Source of the DNA: Actinocrinis puniceicyclus
GTDB lineage: Bacteria > Actinomycetota > Actinomycetes > Streptomycetales > Catenulisporaceae
Length of the DNA stretch: 40,077 nucleotides
Direction of reading: 5' to 3'
Assembly: GCF_018283645.1 (NCBI RefSeq)
Contig: NZ_JAGSXH010000054.1
Coordinates: 1 to 40,077, forward strand
Program-made: the position numbers and the translations under genes
In this document: positions 16,323-25,237 of the stretch, piece after piece
How positions within the stretch are numbered: position 1 is the stretch's first letter
How the letters are laid out: each line of letters opens with the position of its first letter
The notes under the pieces: model-generated
Told to the model about the DNA's origin: nothing
Database searches by the model: none
Seen by the model: only the letters and a program-made list of their open reading frames with translations

Positions 16323-17273
16323 ATGGATACCAGCTTCCGGGAGACCTCGACGCTGCGGCGGGTGCAGGACGTCGCCTACTCGCACCTGTCCGTGGAACTC
16401 GACCACCTGTACATGGAGGACTTCCTCCTCGGCGAGCAGCATCTGCGCTCGCGCATAGAGCAGGTCGCTCCGTGGTTCGAGACGGCCGTGCGCACCTTCG
16501 AGGCGCGCCGGCCGAGCGGTCGGCCGCGCGTGAGCACGTGCTTCCTGGTCGACGATTATTTCAGCAATCTGATTCCGCCGGCCGAGTTGCTGCCGATGCT
16601 GCGGGAGGCCGCGGACAAGGGCGGCGTGCGGGTCGACTACGTGGCGCGCGAGTCCGCGTGCGCGCAGTACGAGGGCGTCGAGGTGGCCGCGATCGTCGCC
16701 GGCAGGCTGGTGTCGGTGCCGGTCGAGGGCACGGACGGCTCGCGTCCCCCGGTGGCCGAGTCCGGCTGGCTCTCGAACGGCCAGCGCTCGCCGTCCGGTC
16801 CGGCGGAGGCGCTGCGGATGCACGCCTGGCAGCCTCCGGTGGAGGCGGAGGCGCGGCAGCACTCGATCTTCGTGGACGTACAGCTGTGGTCTGAGAAAGA
16901 CGGCGAGCGGTTGTGGTCCTGTCCGATGCTCGCCGCGGTCTGGCAGCTCTCCCGGCTGGGTCTGCTGCGCGACCACGGCCGCACCATCATCCAGCCGCGG
17001 CCGTTGCCCGAGGATCTGCCGGCCGAGTGGTCGGCGATGCCGGCGGTGATCCAGCTGAACCGGAGCGCGGCGCCGTTCCACGGCTACTGCACGCTGTCGC
17101 TGCTGGACAGCCGCTTCCTTGGCATCGAGCACGCGGTGCGGGTGATCCTGGACCAGGTCACCCAGGACGCCGAGGTGATGACCAGGGTCGTGCAGCGGGC
17201 GCTCCAGGAGGGCATGCGCGTCGCGCAGGACGTGACCGGCCGGATCGCGTATACGTTCATGACGGATTTCTGA
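16323..17273 (+). CDS. SCO2522-family protein of unknown function
   Basis: 316 residues, soluble, no signal peptide. It matches the SCO2522 family by position and overall sequence character; I recognise no catalytic motif with confidence. Features visible are the N-terminal LSVELDHLYMEDFLLGEQHLRS, then VSTCFLVDDYFSNLIPPAELL (an acidic pair after a hydrophobic strand), a variable Pro/Ser-rich middle (about 135-180), a segment FVDVQLWSEKDGERLWSCPM, and a helical C-terminus with SLLDSRFLGIEHAVRVILDQ. The ATG at 16323 has a GAGGG ribosome site placed over the end of the preceding gene. The start of the next gene follows after 2 bases. Confidence 0.8.
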   Translation: MDTSFRETSTLRRVQDVAYSHLSVELDHLYMEDFLLGEQHLRSRIEQVAPWFETAVRTFEARRPSGRPRVSTCFLVDDYFSNLIPPAELLPMLREAADKGGVRVDYVARESACAQYEGVEVAAIVAGRLVSVPVEGTDGSRPPVAESGWLSNGQRSPSGPAEALRMHAWQPPVEAEARQHSIFVDVQLWSEKDGERLWSCPMLAAVWQLSRLGLLRDHGRTIIQPRPLPEDLPAEWSAMPAVIQLNRSAAPFHGYCTLSLLDSRFLGIEHAVRVILDQVTQDAEVMTRVVQRALQEGMRVAQDVTGRIAYTFMTDF

Positions 17274-17275
17274 TC

Positions 17276-18316
17276 GTGCGCGCCCAGGAGACCCCGGCCT
17301 ACTCGCCGACGGACCCGGCGCGCGACACCGCTGCCACCGCGAGCGTCGCGGTCGGCGAGATCCGCACCGGTCTGCTGCGCCACGGCGCGAGCCTGACTAC
17401 GGACGCGACCGAGCGGCTGCTCGATCTGCTGCCCGGGGAGCCGGTGCTGCAGTCGCGGCGGCCGATCGACCACGCGCTGTCCCCGGACGTGGCGAACGGC
17501 GTGGACTGCAATGTGCTGACGTCCAACGGAGCGCGGGTGCACACGGTCGGCACGGTGCTCACCCACGCGGCGATCACCGGCGGGCGGGTACTGCAGACCT
17601 CGACGTACGCGCGGATCGATCCGGCGGGCTCGCGGCACCGACGCTCGTGGGCCCACTACACCGCGCGACCGGGTCGGCTGGAGACGCTGGGCCGGGCCGA
17701 CGCCGACGAGTTGGCCGCCGGTTTCGCCGCGCTGACCGGCGCTGTGGCGCCCGGCTGCCTGGACGTGGGCGCGGTGTGTGAGCGGCTGGCCCGGCGGCTA
17801 CAGTCCTCGCCGCTGCTGGACGGGTGTCCACCGATCAAGTCCCAGTGGACGCGCACCCGCTGGACCGCGCTGTTCGTGTCGAAGCACGACGAGCGCGCTG
17901 TGCCGCGCGCGGACTTCGTACTGTACGACGAGAACGTACGCACAATCAGCCTCCTTATTCCCTATGCCCTGCGTGAGTCCTACCGGCTCGGCGCGGTCCT
18001 GGAGCTGTGCCGCGATCTGGCGTTACACGACTGGGTGCTGACCACGCTCTCTCAGCGCATCAAGCGGATCTCGTCCGTCTCCGGCGACAGGACGCGCGCG
18101 GTGGGCGAGCTGTACCCCACCATCAGCCACCTGCTTCACTTGTGGATGCCGGGCGCCCGGGTGGAGCCGCAGCTGGCCCGGGTCTGGGACGGGTTCGAAC
18201 GGCAGCCGGGTTTCACGCGGCAGTGGAACACCTCGGTCGGCTGGATCCGCGACCAGCTCTCGTTGCACACCCTGCAGTTGCTCGGCGGCCTGGAGAGCAA
18301 CCGTACGGCCGGATAA
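17276..18316 (+). CDS. SCO2521-family protein of unknown function
   Basis: 346 residues, soluble, last gene of the cassette. It matches the SCO2521 family by position and sequence character; no enzymatic motif is recognised. An N-terminal part contains VAVGEIRTGLLRHGA and GVDCNVLTSNGARVHTVGTV; a C-terminal helical part contains TAPR-free Arg-rich helices and LYPTISHLLHLWMPG. The GTG at 17276 lies 2 bases after the previous stop with no clear ribosome site, so translation probably depends on the upstream gene. Residue 250 is encoded by TTA (18023-18025), a very rare codon here that in Streptomyces needs the bldA tRNA. If bldA control applies, completion of the cassette's last protein would be developmentally gated. 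Confidence 0.8.
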   Translation: MRAQETPAYSPTDPARDTAATASVAVGEIRTGLLRHGASLTTDATERLLDLLPGEPVLQSRRPIDHALSPDVANGVDCNVLTSNGARVHTVGTVLTHAAITGGRVLQTSTYARIDPAGSRHRRSWAHYTARPGRLETLGRADADELAAGFAALTGAVAPGCLDVGAVCERLARRLQSSPLLDGCPPIKSQWTRTRWTALFVSKHDERAVPRADFVLYDENVRTISLLIPYALRESYRLGAVLELCRDLALHDWVLTTLSQRIKRISSVSGDRTRAVGELYPTISHLLHLWMPGARVEPQLARVWDGFERQPGFTRQWNTSVGWIRDQLSLHTLQLLGGLESNRTAG

Positions 18317-18406
18317 GCCGACAGCGGCGATATGGCAGTTGCGGGATGGCGGCGATTGGATAGTTGTCATGGACATCGCGCGAGAGGCGAGGATGCCGAG
18401 CAGATC

Positions 18407-18628
18407 CTACCGAGGGTAGTCGTACGCGTACGAAGAGTACTGATCCGGCGCGGACTGCTGCGGCGCGCCTACCTTCGTTCCTTTTCGGTAGCCGCCGAAC
18501 AGCAGACCCAGCAGGATGATGACCAGGATCAGCCAGAAGATCGGCCAGAAACAGCCGAGCGGCCGCGGTGCGGCGCCGTCCGCCATACCCCGGCGGCGCC
18601 TTCTCCACGGCGGGCGCGGATAGACCAC
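18407..18628 (-). CDS. Small basic single-pass membrane protein
   Basis: 73 residues from a GTG at 18628 that has a near-perfect ribosome site, GAGGAGG, 7 bases upstream; an in-frame TTG farther up lacks one. The protein begins MVYPRPPWRRRRRG, a strongly basic cytoplasmic end. It then has one helix of about 20 residues (FWPIFWLILVIILLGLLFGG) and a hydrophilic tail rich in Gln, Ser and Tyr. No family is recognised. It is divergent from the DUF4230 gene across 108 bases and its end faces the end of the SCO2521-like gene. It may be a small membrane accessory protein. Confidence 0.7.
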   Translation of the reverse strand: MVYPRPPWRRRRRGMADGAAPRPLGCFWPIFWLILVIILLGLLFGGYRKGTKVGAPQQSAPDQYSSYAYDYPR

Positions 18629-18736
18629 CTCTCGGCCTCCTCGGTTCAACGACAGCTCAACGTTTAGCAACGATGCAGTCAGCTAACACAGTACCTTGGC
18701 CGGGCTACTCGCAAACCGAACCGGAAGGCGATCACG

Positions 18737-19372
18737 ATGAGCAAGTGGCGCAGGCGGATAAGCGGCACGGCGGCGGCCTTGGCCGCGTTGTTCGTGCTCT
18801 ACCTCATAGGTTCGGCCGCGCATCTGTTCCCCCAGCTGCGCAATCCCTTCGGTGAGACCACGACCGAGCGCAGCCAGCCGGTGGTGCTCAAGTCGATCGT
18901 GGAGCTGTCCAAGTACGAGGCGGCGAGCGGCAACTTCCAGGTGGTGGTGGATGTCAGCTCCTCGGGGATCCTGCCCAGCTTCCTGGAGGGCAGCGACACC
19001 ATGTTCATCGGCATCGGCTCGGAGAACGCGTACGTGGACTTCTCCCACCTGAAGGGTGACGCGGTCAAGGTCTCCGCGGACCGGCTCACCGCGACGCTCA
19101 CGCTCCCGCACGCCCAACTCGACCCGGCCGTGCTGGACGTGAAGCAGTCCTACGTCTTCGCGCAGCAGCAGGGTCTGTTCACGCGGCTCAACTCGTTCCT
19201 GAGCGGGAACCCGAACAGCCAGCAGGCGGTCTACGAACTGGCCCAGAAGCAGATCGAGAAGGCTGCGGCCTCCAGTGCCGTGCGCGCGGACGCCGAGCGC
19301 AACACCCGCGCCATGCTTGTCAGCCTGCTGCAGTCGCTCGGGTTCAAGACCGTGACCGTCACGTTCGCCTGA
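18737..19372 (+). CDS. DUF4230-domain membrane-anchored protein
   Basis: 211 residues: a short basic start (MSKWRRRISG), a signal-anchor helix (TAAALAALFVLYLIGSAAHL), then an extracytoplasmic DUF4230 domain. The domain is recognisable from QPVVLKSIVELSKYEAASGNFQVVVDV, SDTMFIGIGSENAYVDF and a C-terminal pattern of DAERNTRAMLVSLLQSLGFKTVTVTF. The function of DUF4230 is unknown. The ATG has a GGAAGG ribosome site 8 bases upstream. It is convergent with the molybdoenzyme gene, with 23 bases between and no hairpin seen. Confidence 0.88.
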   Translation: MSKWRRRISGTAAALAALFVLYLIGSAAHLFPQLRNPFGETTTERSQPVVLKSIVELSKYEAASGNFQVVVDVSSSGILPSFLEGSDTMFIGIGSENAYVDFSHLKGDAVKVSADRLTATLTLPHAQLDPAVLDVKQSYVFAQQQGLFTRLNSFLSGNPNSQQAVYELAQKQIEKAAASSAVRADAERNTRAMLVSLLQSLGFKTVTVTFA

Positions 19373-19395
19373 CCACGCAGCGGTGCGCGGCCGGG

Positions 19396-20025
19396 TCAGT
19401 CCTCCTGGTACGAATAGCGCTGCTCCTGCCACGGGTCGCCCACGTTGTGGTAGCCGCGCTCCTCCCAGAACCCGCGCCGGTCCGCGACCAGATACTCGAT
19501 GGCGCGGACCCATTTCGGGCCTTTCCACGCATACAGGTGCGGAACGATGAGCCGTAGCGGGAACCCGTGCTCCGGCGACAACTGCTCGCCGTTGCGGTGC
19601 GTCGCCAGGATGGTGGTCTCACGCAGCAGGTCGTCGAGGCGCAGGTTCGCGGAGTAGCCGTACTCGGCCCACACCATCGCGTGCGTCGCCGCTGCGGCCG
19701 GCGGGGCGATTTCGATCAGGGATCTGGCGAGCACGCCGGACCAGGTGTTGTCCAGCAGCGTGAACTTGGTGACGCAGTGCAGGTCCGCCTCGACCCGGTC
19801 GGTCGGCAGGTCGTGGAAGGCGGCGTAATCCCAGGTCCGCTTCCCGCCGTCGGCGGTCGCGCCGTACACCTGGAAGTCCCAGCGGTCGGGCTTGAACCGC
19901 GGTACCGGACCGTAGTGCAGCACCGGCCAGCTGGCCTGTACGCGCTGCCCCGGAGGAATCCGCACCGAGTCGTCCGCGGAACCCTCGCCGCGTGGTTGCC
20001 GCGCGTCGATGCCACTCAGCCCCAT
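19396..20025 (-). CDS. Sulfite-oxidase-like molybdopterin oxidoreductase
   Basis: 209 residues forming a sulfite oxidase/YedY-type molybdopterin domain without signal peptide, heme or dimerisation domain. Family marks are the N-terminal WPVLHYGPVPRFKPDRWDFQVYG, the invariant molybdenum-ligand cysteine C84 in ADLHCVTKFTLLDNTWSGV, and the C-terminal substrate loop GFPLRLIVPHLYAWKGPKWV. The lack of a Tat signal argues for a cytoplasmic enzyme, unlike periplasmic MsrP/YedY. The substrate is not known. The region upstream (20026-20184) has lower GC than its surroundings and shows no gene. Confidence 0.9.
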   Translation of the reverse strand: MGLSGIDARQPRGEGSADDSVRIPPGQRVQASWPVLHYGPVPRFKPDRWDFQVYGATADGGKRTWDYAAFHDLPTDRVEADLHCVTKFTLLDNTWSGVLARSLIEIAPPAAAATHAMVWAEYGYSANLRLDDLLRETTILATHRNGEQLSPEHGFPLRLIVPHLYAWKGPKWVRAIEYLVADRRGFWEERGYHNVGDPWQEQRYSYQED

Positions 20026-20184
20026 GACGTCTATCGTCCCAGATCCAAAAGGATGCTCTGTACCGCGTCCGACCCCGTATAACGCGTCATCTGGTGTTAT
20101 TACCCTCCGTACCTGTAGTGCTTACGCAGCGCCTGACGCGCGGTCATCCTTCAGCAGACTCCTCGCGTCCACCCTCCACGAAGG

Positions 20185-20383
20185 ATGCGATTACAGGCGG
20201 ACCTGTTCGGCTCGCAGTGGCGCTCCATCTTCTGGGTGAATGTGCCGCTGGGCTCACGGACCGTGCTGTGCGCGTGGCGCGTCGTGCCGCGCGGCAAGCC
20301 GCACGGGACGGACGCGCCGGCGCTCGACGTGCCGGGGATGCTGCTGTCCGGTGGATTGCGTTCCACCGCGGGTGGGAGCTCGC
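20185..20383 (+). pseudogene. Remnant of an MFS (DHA2-type) transporter gene
   Basis: This stretch translates to a recognisable internal piece of an EmrB/QacA-type transporter: GSQWRSIFWVNVPLGSRTVL, then a variable loop, then LDVPGMLLSGG. It corresponds to the helix 6/loop/helix 7 region. In the intact transporter at 2802-4436 the equivalent reads SVFLINVPIVIIG then LDPAGVLLSMAG. No start, upstream or downstream transporter sequence is visible, and the frame runs into the antisense HNH gene. This is a decayed fragment of about 60 codons, not a gene. Confidence 0.7.
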
Positions 20384-21148
20384 TCAGTCGCCGGCTTCCG
20401 AGGCGGGGACGAACTCGGCGGCGGCCATGGTGCCCTTTTTGTGGAAACGCAGCGCCTCCCACAGCGGCCCGGGGATCATGTGGATGCCGTAGTGCGCGCG
20501 GTGGTGGGCGACGCACAGTACCTCGAGGTTGCCCGGGGACTCGGCCCATTCCTGGAAGTCCTCGTCGTTCTCGAAGTGCAGCCCGAGCGCCTGCTCGACC
20601 TTCTTCGGGTCCACCTGGTTGATCTGGGAGAACTCGATGTAGCTGTGGTGCAACTCGGGCACCCCGTCGCACAGGTCGTCGTTGATCATGCAGCGCCACA
20701 GCCCCTGCCGCTTGAGCCGGGCCTTGGCCTGCTCGAACAGGTGGTAGTGCGGGTCGTCCTCGCGCGGCGCGTGGTCCGGGATGTGCGAGAGCACGTGCAG
20801 CGTCATCGCCTGGTCGTGCGCCGCGGTCGCCGCGGCCGCCGAGGAGGCGGCGTGCGTGTGGTTCGGAGCCTCGGGAGTGTGCGTGTGCGGCGCCGCTTGG
20901 TGCGGCACGCTCGCGCGGGACGCGGCGGTGGTCTTCTTCGCAGCGGGCGCCTTCTTGGCGGCGGGCCTGGCCGCAGCCTTCTCCGCGCTCGCCTTCTCAG
21001 CGGTCTTCTTCGCGGGGGCGTGTTCGCGGGACGCGGCCTCGGCGTGCGACCGGTTGTGTTCCTCCGCGTACTTCTCCGCGGCCGCGCGCCGCGCCGCTTC
21101 CTGCTTCTCTTTCTCGTCGTCATTGAAGAGCTTGTCGAAAAGCCCCAT
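20384..21148 (-). CDS. HNH-like nuclease-domain protein with Ala/Lys-rich N-terminus
   Basis: 254 residues. Residues 1-45 are a charged helix (MGLFDKLFNDDEKEKQ...). Residues 46-82 are repeated Ala/Lys stretches such as PAAKKAPAAKKTT, reminiscent of histone H1-like tails. A His-rich linker (83-115) follows. The C-terminal half carries a His-Me finger-like pattern: C153 and C160, HH at 167-168 (ELHHSYIEFSQINQ), N207 in SPGNLEVLC, and HH at 215-216 (VAHHRAHYG). This fits an HNH motif, possibly with a zinc site. The ATG at 21148 has a GGGGGA ribosome site; the frame extends 26 codons upstream without one. The biological role is unknown; a DNA-binding or nicking function is inference. Confidence 0.72.
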   Translation of the reverse strand: MGLFDKLFNDDEKEKQEAARRAAAEKYAEEHNRSHAEAASREHAPAKKTAEKASAEKAAARPAAKKAPAAKKTTAASRASVPHQAAPHTHTPEAPNHTHAASSAAAATAAHDQAMTLHVLSHIPDHAPREDDPHYHLFEQAKARLKRQGLWRCMINDDLCDGVPELHHSYIEFSQINQVDPKKVEQALGLHFENDEDFQEWAESPGNLEVLCVAHHRAHYGIHMIPGPLWEALRFHKKGTMAAAEFVPASEAGD

Positions 21149-21298
21149 GAGACCATCCCCCTGACAAACCACTGGCGAGCCGGACTGTTGCAAGGGGACG
21201 GTATCCGTATAGCAGGGCTCTATCAACAGCCGCGAATCGCGGCCAATCCGGACGGTCTGGGACCATCCGGGCTGGTGGGCTCGGCGATTGACACGCGG

Positions 21299-22323
<1,025 letters not shown>

Positions 22324-22327
<4 letters not shown>

Positions 22328-23676
22328 ACCGCGCTCCGGTACATCTCCGCCACCAGGAACGCCAGGTCGAGCGCCTGGGAGCGGTTCAGCCGCGGGTCGC
22401 AGGCCGACTCGTAGCGGGTGGCCAGGTCGCCGAACGCGATCTCGTGGCCACCGCCGACGCACTCGGTCACGTCGTCCCCGGTCAGTTCCATGTGGATGCC
22501 GCCGGGGTGCGTGCCGAGCGCCCTGTGCACCTCGAAGAAGCCCTTGACCTCGTCGAGCACGTCGTCGAAGCGGCGGGTCTTGTGCCCGCTGGGCGCCTCG
22601 AAGGTGTTGCCGTGCATCGGGTCGCAGATCCAGGCGACCTGGTGCCCCTCCGCGGTGACCTTCTCCACCAGCGCGGGCAGCTTGTCGCGGATGACCCCGG
22701 CGCCCATCCGGATGATGAAGGTGAGCCGGCCGGGTTCGCGCTGCGGGCTGAGCCGGTTGAGGTAGGCGAGGGCGTCGTCGGGCGTGGTGCTCGGCCCGAG
22801 CTTGATGCCGATCGGGTTGCTGATCTTGGAGAAGTACTCCAGGTGCGCGCCGTCGAGATCGCGGGTGCGCTCGCCGATCCACACGAAGTGCGCGGAGGTG
22901 TTGTACAGACTGCCGGTGCGCGAGTCCGTGCGCGTGAGCGCGGCCTCGTATTCGAGCAGCAGGCCCTCGTGCGAGGAGAAGAACTCGACGGTGCGCGTCT
23001 CCTCCGGGTCGACCCCGCAGGCGCGCATGAAGTCCAGCGCGCGCTGGATCTCGGACGCGAGCATCTCGTACCGCTTGCCCGAGGGCGAGGAGGCCACGAA
23101 GTCGCGGTTCCAGGCGTGCACCTGGTGCAGATCCGCGTAGCCGCCGGTGGTGAACGCGCGCACCAGGTTGAGCGTCGCGGAGGAGGAGTGGTACATGCGC
23201 ACCATCCGCCACGGGTCCGGCACGCGGGACTCGGCGGTGAACTCGAAGCCGTTGACCGAGTCGCCGCGGTAGGCCGGCAGCGTGATCCCGTCGCGGGTCT
23301 CAGTGTCCTTCGAACGCGGCTTGCCGTACTGGCCGGCGATGCGGCCGATCTTGACCACCGGGACCGAGCCGGCGTAGGTGAGCACCGCGGCCATCTGAAG
23401 CAGCGTCTTGAGCTTGTTGCGGATGGCGTCGGCGGTCACGCCTTCGAAGGTCTCGGCGCAGTCGCCGCCCTGCAGGACGAACGCCTCGCCCCGGGCGACC
23501 TGCGCGAGGCGGTCCTTGAGCAGGTCGCACTCGCCGGCGAAGACGAGGGGCGGATACGAACGCAGTTCGGCGACGGCGGTCTGCAGCGCCGCCGGGTCCG
23601 GCCACTGGGGTTGCTGCTTCGCGGGTCGGGCGCGCCAGGTTTCCGCGGCGGCGTTCTCGGTGCGGTTCGTATCCAC
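22324..23676 (-). CDS. aroG: Class II DAHP synthase, first step of the shikimate pathway
   Basis: 450 residues; condenses phosphoenolpyruvate and erythrose 4-phosphate to DAHP. It belongs to the plant/actinobacterial class II type: RSYPPLVFAGECDLLK, the metal-site cysteine in FVLQGGDCAETFEG, KIGRIAGQYGKPRSKDTE, SNPIGIKLGPSTTPDD, VAWICDPMHGNTFEAPSG and HMELTGDDVTECVGG. The 450-residue length is normal. The GTG start has no properly spaced ribosome site but a TAGCCT -10 six bases upstream, suggesting a leaderless message. It precedes the aldolase in an overlapping pair, and the aldo/keto reductase lies 47 bases upstream. It shares the window with the fused anthranilate synthase. Confidence 0.97.
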
Positions 23677-23682
23677 CCCTCA

Positions 23683-23688
23683 AGGCTA
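23683..23688 (-). promoter_or_regulatory. -10 element of aroG (probably leaderless)
   Basis: On the minus strand TAGCCT is followed by six bases and then the GTG of aroG. This predicts an own promoter within the 47-base gap after the aldo/keto reductase gene. Confidence 0.4.
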
Positions 23689-23723
23689 CGGGACGGCCGC
23701 GCGGGCGGTATTCCCCATTCCGG

Positions 23724-24758
23724 TCAGCGAGACATCCCGCCGCCCAGAACCCGGTCGATCACCGCCAGTTCATCCGTCGTGAGGGCGGGGCCGGCAAGCG
23801 CGGCGACGTTGCCCTCCAGTTGCGCGACCGACGAGGCGCCGATGATCGCGGACGTCATCCGGGTGTCCCGCAGCACCCAGGTCAGCGCGAGCTGGGCCAG
23901 GCTCTGGCCCCGGCCGGCGGCCAGCTCGCTGAGCTGCTTGACCTGGCTCATCACCGCGTCGGTGAGGGCATCGGGGCGCAGGAAGTGCCCGACGGAGGCG
24001 CGCGAGCCCTCGGGCACGCCGCCGAGGTAGCGGTCGGTCAGCACGCCCTGCGCGAGCGGGGAGAAGCAGATGCAGCCGGCACCGACGCCTTCGAGCGTGT
24101 CGAGCAGGCCGTTCTCCACCGCGCCGCGGTTGAGCATCGAGTAGGGCGGCTGGTGGATCAGCAGCGGGGTGCCCAGATCGCGCAGGACGGCGGCGGCCCG
24201 GCGGGTGCGCTCCGGGTCGTAGTTGGAGATCCCGGCGTACAGGGCCTTGCCGGACCGCACCGCCCGGTCCAGCGCGCCCATGGTCTCTTCCAGCGGCGTC
24301 TCGGGGTCGGGGCGATGATGGTAGAAGATGTCGACGTAGTCCAGGCCGGTGCGCTTGAGCGACTGGTCGAGCGAGCCGAGCACGTACTTGCGGCCGCCGG
24401 AGTCGCCGTACGGGCCGGGCCACATGTCGTAGCCGGCCTTGGTGGAGATGACGAGTTCGTCCCGGTACGGGCGCAGGTCCTGCGCGAACAGGCGGCCGAA
24501 GTTCGCCTCGGCGCTGCCGTAGGGCGGGCCGTAGTTGTTGGCCAGGTCGAAGTGCGTGACGCCGAGGTCGAAGGCTCGGCGCAGCACTGCCCGCTGGGTT
24601 TCACGCGGCTTGGTGTCGCCGAAGTTGTGCCACAGGCCGAGCGAGATCGCGGGCAGCTTGAGGCCGCTGCGTCCGCTGCGCCGGTACTCCATCGCCTCGT
24701 AGCGGCCAGGCGCGGGGGCGAACGCGGGGATGCCGGTCGGATGGCTCTCGGATGTCAT
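23724..24758 (-). CDS. Aldo/keto reductase (YghZ/GPR-like)
   Basis: 344 residues, NADPH-dependent TIM-barrel oxidoreductase. The catalytic tetrad is in place: Asp in FDLANNYGPPYGSAE, Tyr in the same segment, Lys in LVISTKAGYDMWPGPYG, and His in IFYHHRPDPETPLEE. The sequence GPPYGSAEANFG and the ASSVAQLEGNVAAL cofactor loop resemble the E. coli YghZ (glyceraldehyde 3-phosphate reductase) branch, as does the length. The physiological substrate is uncertain. The ATG at 24758 has a GAGGGA ribosome site and is preferred over an ATG 20 codons upstream. It leads the minus-strand run into aroG. Confidence 0.92.
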   Translation of the reverse strand: MTSESHPTGIPAFAPAPGRYEAMEYRRSGRSGLKLPAISLGLWHNFGDTKPRETQRAVLRRAFDLGVTHFDLANNYGPPYGSAEANFGRLFAQDLRPYRDELVISTKAGYDMWPGPYGDSGGRKYVLGSLDQSLKRTGLDYVDIFYHHRPDPETPLEETMGALDRAVRSGKALYAGISNYDPERTRRAAAVLRDLGTPLLIHQPPYSMLNRGAVENGLLDTLEGVGAGCICFSPLAQGVLTDRYLGGVPEGSRASVGHFLRPDALTDAVMSQVKQLSELAAGRGQSLAQLALTWVLRDTRMTSAIIGASSVAQLEGNVAALAGPALTTDELAVIDRVLGGGMSR

Positions 24759-25043
24759 TGTCGGTCCCTCGGTCCCTCGGTCTCGGGTACAGCCGGGGAT
24801 CTTACGAGGGCGTGGCACGCCGCGCTCGAGAAGTAGCGTCGGATCAGCGGTGCGGTGCGTCTCGCACCGGCATGTGGTCGGCGCCCCCGCGGGCCTCGGC
24901 GCCCGGCTCCCGGCCCCTCGGCCTTTCGGCCTTTCGGCGCACGGCTACGTCACGGCGACGTCCGTGGCCGACCGCACCTGCGCTACGCCTGCGGTCGTGA
25001 TCCTGGTGGCCTCATCCCTGCTGCCGCGAGAGTCATCGGCTGC

Positions 25044-25049
25044 TACAGT
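25044..25049 (+). promoter_or_regulatory. -10 element of the trp leader (probably leaderless)
   Basis: TACAGT ends 7 bases before the leader-peptide ATG at 25057. The divergent gap 24759-25043 holds no gene that I can support. Confidence 0.5.
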
Positions 25050-25056
25050 TACCGCC

Positions 25057-25119
25057 ATGTCTCGCGCAGCCCTTACACACTCGAACCAGTGGTGGTCCGC
25101 CGTATCGGCGGACATCTAG
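25057..25119 (+). CDS. trpL: trp operon leader peptide
   Basis: A 20-residue open frame with two adjacent tryptophan codons (QWW, residues 11-13), ending in TAG at 25117-25119. It is followed by mutually exclusive hairpins and then the anthranilate synthase gene. Tryptophan is a rare residue, so tandem Trp codons in a tiny frame ahead of a trp gene are diagnostic of ribosome-mediated attenuation. A fused anthranilate synthase of Streptomyces venezuelae is known to be controlled by a comparable attenuator. Confidence 0.93.
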   Translation: MSRAALTHSNQWWSAVSADI

Positions 25120-25173
25120 GGCTCGCGCACTTCACGACTCGCGAACCGGCCGCCGAACAGGCGGCCGGTTCGC
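25095..25173 (+). promoter_or_regulatory. trp attenuator: pause hairpin, antiterminator and terminator
   Basis: The pause hairpin (25095-25113) is GTCCGCCG-tat-CGGCGGAC, immediately after the Trp codons. The terminator hairpin (25141-25173) has a perfect 14-bp stem, GCGAACCGGCCGCC with its complement, and a 5-base loop. CGGCGG at 25106-25111 can instead pair with CCGCCG at 25150-25155, forming an antiterminator when a ribosome stalls at the Trp codons. All three elements are visible directly; the mechanism follows from known trp attenuators. Confidence 0.9.
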
Positions 25174-25237
25174 TGTCTCTGGCGGGCGTCCCGGTCCGCC
25201 CGGTCGGCGGTCGGTCCTCACCGAAAGGCCGGAGGCC

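Noticed and set aside
12531-18316. Cassette as a known anti-phage defence or type III/VII secretion system
   Set aside because: No nuclease, helicase, reverse transcriptase, toxin, FtsK/SpoIIIE-type ATPase or WXG protein is present; the ParA-like and methyltransferase genes alone do not support such a label.
22328-23212. Possible N-terminal extension of the threonine aldolase through the aroG region
   Set aside because: The extra sequence is an out-of-frame reading of DAHP synthase; the aldolase fold begins at the GTG at 22327.
25141-25173. Perfect hairpin considered as an ordinary intergenic terminator
   Set aside because: The tandem-Trp leader peptide, pause hairpin and alternative pairing just upstream show it is the terminator arm of an attenuator.
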